Program-made: the position numbers and the translations under genes
Origin: Micractinium sp. NFX-FRZ
Taxonomy: Eukaryota; Chlorophyta; Trebouxiophyceae; Chlorellales; Chlorellaceae
DNA: 64,000 nucleotides
Assembly: GCA_029339195.1 (NCBI GenBank)
Contig: JAPTJF010000299.1
Location: 1-64,000 of the forward strand
Direction of reading: 5' to 3'
The notes under the pieces: model-generated
What the model was told of the DNA's origin: nothing
Seen by the model: only the letters and a program-made list of their open reading frames with translations
Databases searched by the model: none
Shown: one piece after another, positions 45,125-55,664 of the stretch
Layout: each line of letters starts with the position of its first letter
How positions within the stretch are numbered: position 1 is the stretch's first letter

Positions 45125-47934
45125 TCACTGCTCGCCGCCCAGAGTCGTCCTCACTCCCGCCGGCAGCTCGGGCACCGGCGGGTCCTGCAGCGGGCCGGGC
45201 GGGGCGGGAGGGGCGCAGCGCAGGGCGCGGGCTTGAGCAGGCAATGCAGGCTGCGCCAGCCAGCTGTGCCATACCCATTGCATGCCGCCTTCCTCTGTGG
45301 GCCCTCCCTTCCTACGCATGCAGCCTGCAGGGCGTGTGGCTGTGTAGCCGCTGTGCTGTTCCGTGCCAGTGTGAATGTGGGTGCTCCCACAGGCACAGCA
45401 CCATGGTCGCCACACAGGCAGAGCACACCCCTGGTCGTGTGCCTCACATGCAGCGGCGGCTTGACACGGGGAGATCCCGGGCGCGGCGACGCCGTGGGGC
45501 TGCGCGGCGAGCGCTCGTTCACCGCACGGGCGGCCTGCAGGTGTGCAAAGGAACCGGAAGGGCAGGGCGTGGTGTGCGCGACGGGGCACCCGAACTCTTG
45601 CAAGGCAATTGCCCCACGGTCTTAGCCGCTGCCGACTGTGGTGCATACACACGCGGGCACAGGCACAGGCACAGGGCCAGGTTCACTGCGTCAGGCGTGC
45701 CAGTACTGGCAGGGGCGTAAAACCTAAAACGGCGTGGCAGGGTTTCCAAATCCACTCCCACAACCAATGCACCATAACTGCTTTCCCACCAGCACCGAGC
45801 GCCGCAACCAAACGCAATGTGTGCCATGCGTAGGCTCACCCTCACAAGCCCACAGACATGCACGAACGCACCCATAAGCAGGCGCACCTGCACCGGCCCC
45901 GCCTCTGCCAGCGCGTCATCGATGAATTCGCGCCCAGCGGCATCCACCTGCCGCGCTGCAGGCAGGCAGGCATTGGCGGCAGGGGCAGGGCGAGAGGGTT
46001 TGGGGTGGGCTCTTGAAATGCCTGGGCAGAAGGGGTGCGCACCTGTGGAAAAGCATGGAAAAGCTGTGGACACTTGTGCTTAAAAGCTGTGGAAGACTGT
46101 GGAAAAAGCTGTAGAAAAGCGTGGAAAAGCGGGTGGACGCTTGTGGCAAGCTGTGGGAAGCTGTGGAAAGCTTGCCCACCTGCCTCTTAAGTCGCACTGT
46201 GCTCCACGCACCACCCACACTTCCTGCCGCCCTCGAGGCACCACCGCACCCCCGGCCCACCTGTGCTGCGTGAGTGGAAGAAGCGGAGGTCGAGCGAGAG
46301 GTCTGCCAGGTGCGCGCCCGCCCCGCTGACCAGCGGCACGCGCACGTGGTGCTGCTCATGCACCTCCCTCAGGTGGGCCAGCCTCATGCTGCACTGGGTG
46401 ACAAGGGGGGTAACTTGCTGTGATGAACGAGGGGGTGTGATGGGTGGGGTGGAAGGGTGGGAGGACGTGCTGGTCATGCCTCCTCCCCTGCGTGCATGAG
46501 AGAAGGGGAGGTATTAGCAATTAACATAGCTGTAGATAGGGGGTAGGGAGTGAGTTGGTGCCCCATCTCGCAGGTGGGCGATGTGAGAAGGGAAGAACGG
46601 GGTGCACGAATGTCGGGGCGAAGGTTGAGGCGCAGCAACGGTGGGGAGGGGCGCTGGTTGGATACCCCCTGGGGTGGGGTGGCGCCGGCGGGGTGCTGTG
46701 CAGTGAGGTAGTGACAGGAGCTGCCACCCACCCGCCCTGCCCTGACTTCCCCCACAGCTTACCCACCTGCCTCCGGCAATGAAGTCGTCATTGCTAGCCC
46801 CATCATCCTCGGGCATGACCTTGTAAAGCGCCGCCCGCAGCAGCAGGTCCTGGTCTGGTGTGGGGCCCACCTCAAACCCCAGCTCCTGAGCGTCAGAAAA
46901 CGGGGCGGAGGGGGCAGGAGGGGTGGGTGGGGGCAAAGGATGCCCGCAGCAGCAGCAAAGGTCCTGGCCTTGAGTCGGGCCCCACTTCGAACCCTAGCTC
47001 CTGCACCTCAGAAATGGGGGGAAATGGAGCCCAAAGGGTGGGGAGCAAATGATGCCCGCAGCAGGAGCAGCAGCAGCAGCAGAAGGTCCCAGCCTGGAGT
47101 GGTCCCCCAACCTCGGGTGCCAGCTCCTACACACGCAGGTGGCAGGCGTGCAGTGCACATACACGCAGGGCTGCAGTGCCCACTCGCCTCCCCCGTTCCC
47201 TCCCCGCTGCTCCCCCCTTCTCCTGCCCGCCTCCAACCTCCTCCCCCTCTTCCCATCCTTGCTTTTACAAATCATATGATCCCCACCCCCCTCGCCCTCA
47301 GAGGCTCTTGCCTGCTCCCAGAGGGTTGGGTCATCCGGCCCGGCGCCGGCTGCGCGCGGCTCGGTGCACAGCCGCCCAAAGCTCTCCTCCCCGCCCAGCA
47401 GCTCACACACCACATACACCTGCAATGAGCTGAGGTTGTAACGCCCTGGACAGGCCCGGTATACCCTGTGCGCCCCAGACGGCCCCCAAGCAAGAATGTT
47501 GACCCGCTGCTACTTTTGCTGCCATGCGCGTGCCAGTGCCCGGGGCGGGCCAGCCTAGCAAGCCGCGCGCATCAGAGGCCGGGAGCTCGCCTGATCTGCC
47601 GGCCCCAGGCCCTGCTCTGAGGCGGCGCGCGAGCCTGTGAAGCCTGAGGCGGAGTTGACCTGCACAACAGCGGGGCAGGCAAGTCGCGGCGTGGTTTGCA
47701 GGAAGAGATGCAGGTTGGTGGGTCGAGCGGCAGGCGGGGCGGCGCAGGGCGGAAGTCACCCAACGCAACCTAGGATTGGGCAAGCCAGCCGCCAGCCAGT
47801 GAGTGCAGCTGGCCCGCTCCATGGTTGCGCTTTCAGGCCAGGGGGAACTTCGGAGGAGTCCCGAGGGCACGCGGGCCCGGCTTTTGGGTTGGGTTCCACA
47901 GCCTCACTTTGACGGCAATCCTTCCCGCCTGCAT
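45125..47934 (-). CDS. Small C2-domain protein
   Basis: Eight exons with consistent phases: 47908-47934, 47591-47659, 47312-47419, 46767-46885, 46261-46388, 45888-45955, 45448-45534, 45125-45184; 221 residues. The first exon holds only nine codons (MQAGRIAVK). Joined, the protein opens as a C2 domain: GRIAVKVNSASGF, GLGPADQVYVVCELLGGEE, a TLWEQELGFEVGP strand, LLLRAALYKVMPEDD, SNDDFIAGG, then MRLAHLREVHEQHHVRVPL. Acidic residues in the EDD and NDDF loops sit where C2 domains bind calcium, though the set looks incomplete. After residue ~150 comes a Ser/Pro/Arg-rich tail and a short end (VRTTLGGEQ). Membrane or lipid association is inferred from the domain. Two introns (after exons 2 and 3) would need GC donors (CAG|GCGAGC, CAG|GCAAGA). 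Confidence 0.72.
46037..46178. repeat. Minisatellite of gctgtggaaa-type units in intron 5 of the C2 gene
   Basis: A roughly 10-15 bp motif (a-gctgtggaaa / gcgtggaaaagc) recurs about ten times with substitutions. The array is AG-rich on the plus strand and stands out from its surroundings. Confidence 0.88.
46826..47135 (-). repeat. Three tandem copies of the exon 4 start in the C2 gene
   Basis: The exon 4 start with acceptor (46826-46900) is followed in intron 3 by copies at about 46939-47020 and 47051-47135, sharing gcagcag-n-ggtccyrg, gggccccac-type and ccagctcct blocks. The period is about 112 bp. Confidence 0.85.
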
Positions 47935-48423
47935 CGTGCACGCTTTCTGACATCAACCAGGCCCATTCAACGAGGTGCGCAACCTGAGGAGCGGACTCCG
48001 CTTGCATGGAGGCTGACGTGGATCCAGCCAGCCGTGGCAGCTGGCGTCGCCGCTGTTTATGCCCTGTCTTGTGGCAGGCTGGCGTCGCCGCTGTTTTGCC
48101 CTGGTTTGCTTGATGGGGATGGGTGGCATTCACATGGAATCAGGTATCAAGAATGCATCAATCTCTCTTTCCTGATGCTCCTGTGCAATGGGGTAATGAG
48201 GAGAATCAGTTCTGCAGCCTGCTCAAAATGGGACGGGCCAGTTCTTGTTGGGTATTGGTACAATCGGGAGAGGCAGTGATGGGGCACAGAAGCTGAGGAC
48301 CAACTTGGGAGGGGATATGGAACACAGGATTCAGGCTTCTGCTGGTTCATTTGCCCATGCAGCCATTCAAGTGCTGTTCATTTTGAAGGGAGGGTGCATA
48401 TTCAGATTCGATTGCCCTGCTGT
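47935..48423. other. Spacer between C2 gene and lipase gene
   Basis: About 490 bp between tandem minus-strand genes, holding the C2 gene promoter and the lipase 3' flank. A direct duplication (ggcaggctggcgtcgccgctgttt) occurs near 48030-48096. No exon was seen. Confidence 0.5.
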
Positions 48424-51314
48424 TCACGCGGTGGCGGCAGCGGCTGCAGCAGCGGTGACGGCAGCGGCGGCATACAGGGAGGAGATGCGGAGCCGGTAGG
48501 AAATCATGCGATGCGCCGCCAGGCGGCCGGAGACGTGTGAGGGTACGAGGTGGTCATGCTGGGCCTGCTGGGCATGGCCGCCGCGGCGGTGGCGATGGTG
48601 GCGCGGCCGTGCAGCAGCGTTGCTGCCGGCAGCGGCGGGAGGTGCGGTGACGATGGGTCCAGGGGGCAGGCTGACCTGGCGGCCCACCGGCACCATGCGG
48701 GGCAGAAGGTGGTGGGGCAGCGCTGAGAGGGCGCTCATGATGCGGGCGCCGGTGCTGTTCAGCATGCTGGACGTCTGCATGAACCAGAGAGGGAGGACAC
48801 ATGTGGGGGCCACGCGTGTGAGCAGAGTGCGCGCCTCTGTGCCAGGAGGCCAGATGCCAAAGGCGGCCCGAAGGCAGACACAAGGTCTCCAGTATGCTCA
48901 AATACAAGGCTGCAGCTGCTGCAAGATGCAGGCCCAGGCCCTCACCAGCGTGACCACCGCTGACAGCATCCAGCCCAGCAGCACGTCAGGCCGCAGCTGC
49001 TGCTGCCGACGCCGCTGCCTCCCCTGCTGCCGCTGCGCCTGCTGCGCTTGCTGGGTTGGCGTAGCCCCAACAAACCCACTCGTGCGGGGGGCCAGCATCC
49101 GTGCTGCTGCCACTGACGCTGCCGCCTCCGCTGCTGGCGGCAGCAGCGCTGCCGCTGCTGCTGCTGCTGCTGCTGGCGTTCTGCCGGCCAAATGGGCCCA
49201 TCAGGCCGGGCACCCAATCCTCCGGGAGCAGGTAGTTTGAGATGCGCTGGGCCCAGCCGGCGGCAGCCGCCGCAGCCGCCAGGGCCGCATTGCCGACTGG
49301 GGGCACCGCAAACCCAACGCACTTCACTGTGTGTGCCGCGGCTTCTGGCAGCGCGTCCAGCAGGCGCAGCGCGCACAGCGTGGCAACGGCACCGCCCAGA
49401 GAGTGGCCTACAGGGGCAGGGGAGGGGTGGGGGCGGGGGCAAGGTGGGTGAGAAGGGTCGAGGGGGAGGGTATTCACGTTGGGTGTCAGCAGTTATTGCT
49501 GAAATTTTCCCATATCCTAGGCCTTTGATTTCAATCATCACTGAATCAATTCCCAAATTTAAGGCTTGAGTTGCGACCATTTCAGCAACTGAGGCGAGGT
49601 GTTGACACTATGTGGGCCTAGGACCATGCATGCTGGGGGGGTGGTATCAAAAGGCAGGGTGCGGGCTGCGACATTGCGCGGGTGCACGCAGTGTCGCCCT
49701 CGCTGTACAGCAGTAGGCAACCAGTGCCTGATGCAGACGCTCCCTACAGATCACCCACCCGCCTGCCCGCCCGCCCTCCCCGGCCACATGCAACACAGCC
49801 ACCCCAGCACCTCACTCGCTCACTCACCCGCAAGCACCAGCCGCTTGCCCTGCACCCGTGCCAGCTGGTACAGCTGCTCTGCCGGGATGGAGGCAGCACG
49901 AGCCAGGTAGCCGCTGTGTGCCATGGCCGCCGCCTGAGCGGCACCCACGACGTCGCCCACGCTGCCGGCGAGGCAGGCTGGGGCGTCGGCGTCGGCGTAG
50001 GAAGCGGGGACGGTGCAGGGGCCGGCCTTGCCAAAGAGGGGGGCGTGGCGGAGGCGCAGGTTGACCAGGTGGTCTCCTGGGCGCTTGGTGCCCAGGAAGG
50101 CCACCACCAGGGCGTCCTCTGTCTCTGCCACCACATACCTGCAAGCGGCAAGGGCCCCGGGGATAAGGGGATAAAGGGGAAGCAGGGAGGGAGGGAGGGT
50201 CAGCAGGCAGGCGGGCGGGGCGCAGCGGGCGAGGGGTGCCGGTTGGGTGCCGGTTGCAGGGAGGGGGCGGTGCAGGGAGGGAGGGAGGCCCAGGGCAGCG
50301 CAGCGGGGAGGTGCAGGGGCCGCCAGGCTGCATTGGATGCGGCGGGGAGGGAGCAGGGCAGCGCAGCAGCCGGCGCACTCACTGCTGCTCCTGGCTGGGC
50401 GGGCTCCACTGGATGGCGTGCAGGCGTGGGGCGGCGGGCACCGTCTGCTGCAGCCGCTGGATCGCCACCTCAGCCTGCTCATGTGGGGAGGAGGGCACGG
50501 GTGGGTTGCAAGAATAGGAGAGGGTGTGAATGATTGGTTGAAGAAGAGTCGGCTGGAGAGAGCAGACAGACAGACAGAGGAAGGAAGTCAGAGGAAGGGG
50601 GGGTGTGCCACCCCGCCAGCTGGCGCTCTCGTCTGCCTAGATCTGCTGGCACGCGGGCCCTGCGACTGCAGGCAGTCCAACTGCCCCGGCCCAGCCGCGA
50701 CCGTCCACCTGCCCCAAGCAGCCGGGCCCACCTGCTGGGTGCCAAAATCCGCTGCCCGGTAAATTGCCTCGCACAGCACCATGGAGGCAGCCACGTCCTG
50801 CCGAGAGGGGAGCAGGGGCGAGAGGGCACAAGGGCAAGAGGGCACAAGGGTGGTGTGTCAGCCGGTCCTTGCCGGGGGGGTATCCAGCCCTCAGTGAGGC
50901 ACCAAAGTTCGAGATACAAAGTTATCCAGGGCAGGAACTGCAGCTTGGAGAAGCCAAGGTCTTTGTGCTTTGGTTGCCACGCTGCCGGGACGGCGGCGAA
51001 GCTAGCACGAAGGCACCGCAGCGCCTGCGCACCTGCACGTCGTCGCCGAGTACTGCGGCTGCATAGGGCCAGGCCGCAGGCGCTGCGACACTCGGCTTCC
51101 GCTCCAGGCTGCTCCAGACGTCGCCCAGCTTCAGCATCCTGGCCGCCAGCGAGGAGACGCGGGGCCGGGGGGTGGCGGGAGCACTAGGCGCCGCTGCGTT
51201 CGCTGGCGCCGAGGCAGGGAGTGGCGCCCAGGTTGCCGGTGCGGGCGCGCTGCGCTTGGGCTGCTGGCGAGTGACTGTTGGACCCGCGAGTATGTTGGGT
51301 GCCAGAGAGGCCAT
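48424..51314 (-). CDS. Class 3 (alpha/beta hydrolase) lipase, possibly plastid-targeted
   Basis: Seven-exon model: 51033-51314, 50732-50797, 50383-50474, 49828-50138, 49076-49407, 48946-48996, 48424-48774; 494 residues. Residues 1-60 are Ala/Ser/Pro/Thr-rich and transit-peptide-like. The core shows YVVAETEDALVVAFLGT, GDHLVNLRL, HSGYLARAASIPAEQLY and the lipase box VLAGHSLGGAVATLCALRLL with Ser253 as nucleophile. Asp314 in LPEDWVPGLMG is the likely acid, and a His in SGRLAAHRMISYRLRI near the end the likely base. Lipase_3 enzymes hydrolyse acyl glycerolipids. Plant plastid relatives release fatty acids from galactolipids, but the substrate here is unknown. A Ser/Ala-rich insertion follows the Asp region. 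The boundaries between exons 5 and 6 (48997-49075) are the least certain, because several donors fit the frame. Confidence 0.85.
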
Positions 51315-51617
51315 GGTGGGAGGCTCGGAGGGTTGCAGTGTGGTGGCGAATGCGAGATGGCTGACTGCTGTTGTTGCCTTTTCCGTAGCCAAGCGGAGGG
51401 CTTTATCGTTGCTTGACATTGGTCAGTGCCGGCAATGGCGTGGGGCGATCGCCTCGACGTGTGTGTGTGCTGGCACAGACTTTAGGTGCCAGCTGGGCGG
51501 TGTTCACGTTCTAGCAAAGGGTCGCTCGACACGTCTGTTGTATTCTCACCTGCTCTCCAGCCCCCGCCGCTGCTTTATCCGCCCCTTGCAAGCGAGACGA
51601 GCACAGAACCGCCGAAT
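51315..51617. promoter_or_regulatory. Shared upstream region of lipase and dioxygenase genes
   Basis: About 303 bp lie between divergent start codons. No specific element was recognised. Confidence 0.35.
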
Positions 51618-54600
51618 ATGACACCCCCCGCCGAAACCACCGCAGTGGAGGGGTGCGCCTCAGGGGGGTTCCTGGAGTCCTTGAGATACGCGCGGCCGCG
51701 CCGCGGCCGCCTTGCAGCAGCCCCGCCGCCTACCTGCCGCTGCCCCGCCTGCGCCTGCCGCCCGCCTGCGCCTCGTGCGCTACGAGCGCCCAGCCGCTGA
51801 CGCGTACCCCGCCCTGCCTGCCTCCGCCTTCCCTCCCTCCCCCCTCCCTGCAGCCTGGGCCAGGTGCTGGGCAAGCCTGTCGAGCACCCATCGGCCTGGA
51901 GGGCCAGCGAGATGCGGGGGCGCCAGGGAGAGTGGGTTTACCAGCTGACGGAGGGTGACGTGGACGAGCTCGAGGCAGCCACGGCGGCGGCAGAGGCCAC
52001 CGGCAAGGAGGTGCAGGTGAGCACCGTGGGTTGCTCGGCAAAGGGAAGCACGGCGGTGTTGTGAGTTGGGTGCTGGCAGGTTGCTGCATGCGCTAGATGG
52101 AAGAGTTTGGGTGGTTGGGGCGCTGCCTGCCATTGCAAGCCCACAGAGTGGCGAGCCAATTGGCTCACACCAGCCCTGGAGGCTGTGGTTGGGAGGCACC
52201 GGCAACATCCCACCACCCTGCAGTGTGTCCTTTGCCATCTGGTGTGCCCTCCAACAGCCGGTCTGGCTTCCCACACCAAACCCGGCCTCCAACCACCTGC
52301 CAACCACACACCGCCTTGTGCCCTCCCTCCCTCCCTCCCGCCCCCCCCTGCAGGACATCTCCCTGCCCGACTTCCCGCTGCCCAGCCTGGGCCCCAAGCT
52401 GCGCGCGCTGCTGCGGGAGGTCACCCACGGACGCGGCTTCCAGCTGCTCTCCGGCGTGCCCGTCTGGCGCTGGACCCAGAAGCAGAGCATCATTGCATAC
52501 TGGTGGGTGCTGGTGGGTGGGTGGCCGCTTGTAATGGGGGGCGGGTAGGTGGGTGGCGGGGGTGGGGCACGTGGGCGGTCAACGCGTGGTGTCTGTGCAG
52601 GAGGGGAGCGGACATGTGCGAGCCCACGCCAGCACCCGCATGCCAACGACATGGCATCCCTCTTGCCCCGCCGCGTGGCCTCAGCCCCGTAACCTGTCCC
52701 TTCTCCTCACCCCGCGCTGCGCACCCCTACCCTGCCCTCCCTGCCTTGCCTGCCTGCCTGCAGGGGCATGGGCCTGTACTGGGGCAGCGTGCGGCCCATT
52801 AATAAGCAGGGGCACCTGGTGGGGCACATCAAGGTGAGCTGCGGGAGGGGGTGGCCCTGGAAAGATGACAGGGTTGCTATTCAGGGATGCTGCCTGACGG
52901 GTGGCAGGTCTTGGACAAGGGCAGGCCCTTAGACCTGCCTGCACATTGATCCTTCCATCTATGCTCTCATTGCACTCTCATCTCTCAACACTGTATTCTT
53001 CCTCTTCTGCAGGACATTGGGCAGGACCCCAACCGCCCCGAGACCCGCCTGTATGCCACGGCAGCGGCGCAGCCCATCCACAACGACGGGGTGAGGAGGG
53101 CGGGCAACAGAGGAGGGGCCAGGGAGGGCAGCTCTGCGCGGGCGATGTGTAGCGTCCAAGTGAAGCCCCGTGCGCAAGCCAGTGCAACCCCATGCGTGCT
53201 GCTTGCTTGCCTGCCTGCCCAACCGCCAGCGTGGCGGGCAGGGAGACAGTCGACCCCACTGCTTATGGGCTGCCCCGCACCCGCCCTCTTCACATGCTCT
53301 TGCTTGCCAGCACTTGCCAGCATTCCCATGCGCTCCACCGCCCCCGCCCCCCGGCGTCATGCTCCCTTCGACCACTGCAGCCCGCCGACGTGGTCACCCT
53401 GCTGTGCCTGTCTCCCGCCAAGGAGGGGGGCGCCTCTCACTGGAGCTCCTCCACCGCAGTGTAGGTGGCCGGCTGGCTGGGTGGGCTGGCTGGGTTGAGG
53501 AGCGTGCGGAAGGGGCTGGGTCTTGCAGCGGGCAGGCAGACAACATCAAGTGACCCCTACCCAGGGCCACAGCGAAATCAACTACAAGGCATGACCAACG
53601 GTTTCAATCACCGCTGCCCCTCCCGTGCCTGCAGCTACAACGAGATCCTGCGCCGCCGCCCCGACCTGCTCCCCGTGCTCGCCGGCCCCTGGTTCTTTGA
53701 CCGCAAGGGGGAGGTGCCCCCCGGCAAGCAGGGCTTCTTCGAGGTGCCCGTGCTCAACTTTCACAAGGGCTACCTCTCGGTCAACTTCTCATCCAAGTGA
53801 GTTGCACTGCTGGTGGAGCCTGCACGTGGGGTGCTGGGTGGGGGCAGGGGTGGGGCGTGGGTTGGGCAGCGGGGTGGGCACAGGCATGCCTGCCTGCTCC
53901 CCAACTCCCAGTTCTCTGCCCTGCCCACCTTCTCACCTGTTGCCCCTCCCCTCCCTCCCCCCGCCTGCCGCAGCTACTACATCCTGAGCCAGCGGCACAA
54001 GGAGGTGCCCCGCCTGACGCCCGCACACCTTGAGGTAAGTGCCTGCCTGGGGCGGCGCATGGGTGCCTGCCCCGGGGCAGCTGGTATTGGGAGCGAGCAG
54101 GGGAGGCAGCCACCCCCTGTGCATCCTGAACCCTCACCTGGCGCCCTACCGTCATCCGATTCTCATTCCGTTTCCCTCCCCCCCTGCCCCCCCCCAGGCC
54201 ATCAAGGTGTTTGAGGAGGTGGCGTGGAGCGACGAGCTGCGGCTGGACTGGAACCTGAGGCCCGGGGAGGTGCAGCTGCTGAGCAACCACGTGTGCCTGC
54301 ACAGCCGGGAGGGCTTTGTGGACGACCCGCAGGTGTGAGGTGTGGAGGGGGATTGTGAGCTGGAGCGTTGGGACGGTGAGGTGCTAGATGCGCAGGATGT
54401 TGCGCATGTGGGGTGACGGAGGGCAAGCCCTGCTTGCCTGGGCGGCACATTCACCTCTATCGCACGCCCTCCCCTCCCGCCCCCCCGCAGGACCCCGCCC
54501 AGCAGCGCCACCTGCTGCGCCTCTGGCTGTCCCCCCCCGAGGAGCGCCCGCTGCCCGAGGCGTACCGGGAGATCATGGCGGGGTCGCTGGAGGTGGGTGG

Positions 54601-54995
54601 GCGGCTGGCACCCCCCGCGGGCAGCCTGCTGGCTTTATGTGCAATCCTAGTGCAGCCCGTCTGTGTATGGATAGTAAATTGCTGGAAGTGGGCAGCATCC
54701 GGGCATGGCAGAGGTGGTGCATGCCTTCACTGCTTTGGCTGGCAGCGTCGCCTTGCTGCTCTGCCTTCCTGTGACCTCCGTAGTTACCTCAAGCGGGACA
54801 GCCCCCCCTGCTGGCTGCTGACTGCCCGGCGTGGGAGTGCCCTGTGTGTGGCCACAGTGTGCAGGACGGTGCCACGGTTTCCACTTGCCTGAGCCAATGT
54901 GAATGCCTTGTTCCTTGTACTTGCAGGTGGGCAGCCGCGGGGGCATCGTGGCCGAGGCGCCCCTCAACGTGCCCCTGCAGGCGCGCGAGCAATGA
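51618..54995 (+). CDS. TauD/TfdA-family Fe(II)/2-oxoglutarate dioxygenase
   Basis: Twelve exons: 51618-51652, 51718-51774 (both tentative), 51854-52016, 52354-52502, 52764-52833, 53013-53090, 53381-53460, 53635-53796, 53974-54034, 54198-54332, 54491-54592, 54927-54995; 386 residues. The family's metal ligands are visible: H181-x-D183 in QPIHNDG, and the distal His in SNHVCLHSREGFVDDP (about H320), with the 2-oxoglutarate-binding Arg likely in QRHLLRLWLSP. Other family blocks are SAWRASEMRG, FQLLSGVPVW, DVVTLLCLSPAKEGGASHW and VPVLNFHKGYLSVNFSS. Members hydroxylate small organic acids or sulfonates with 2-oxoglutarate and oxygen; the substrate cannot be told from sequence. It is compact, with no evident targeting signal, although the 5' end is uncertain. 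From exon 3 onward all junction phases agree. Confidence 0.86.
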
Positions 54996-55664
54996 GCCCG
55001 CTCCCCTCGTCATCTGCTGCCTCCGGCAGGCCTGGAGCTGCGCAGAGATGCGAGCCCAGCTGCGAGCCATAAGCTTTACAGAGCAAGGTCCCACAGAACA
55101 GGCTCCCACAACGCCTGCTTTATGGCATGCAGCTCTGTCTGTACCCTGTGCTGTCACGCATGTACCTAGCGGCAGTACTTTATCATCATTCATTTATGCG
55201 GCGCATTTGCCCCTGTGTATTACCCCCCGTCGAGCGCTTGCTGTGTACCCCTTGGCCCCCCTGCCACATTGCCACGCCGCCCTTTTGTCCTGTGCCCAGA
55301 GACGTGTTTTGCACTGATTTTGATTCTGCAGTTGTTGGACTGGCCGCTGAGCAATGAAATGTGAAGGCGCAGTGAAAATTGGGATGACAGGTGATTGGAT
55401 TGCGTGTCATGTGAAGTGCTGGGTATGGAGGAGCTGGGGCATACCGTTAGAAGAGCTATTGGGAGCTGGAGAGCCGGAGCAAGGCAGATGGCTGGGGGAG
55501 GCGGGAGAATAAAGCACATGGGTTCAGAATTGGAGCAAGCAAGCAGGCAAGAGCGCGAAGAGCTGAGCTGCCGAGAAATGAACAGAGACAGGAGGGAGAG
55601 TGGCTGGCGGGGAAGCCGTGTGCATCCTAATTGGACGCCTCTAAGCTTGGCAAGGAGTGCCAGG
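54996..55664. other. Convergent 3' region of dioxygenase and PNPase genes
   Basis: No exon was found. AATAAAG occurs near 55509 on the plus strand and a minus-strand TGTAA at 55076-55080. Confidence 0.45.
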
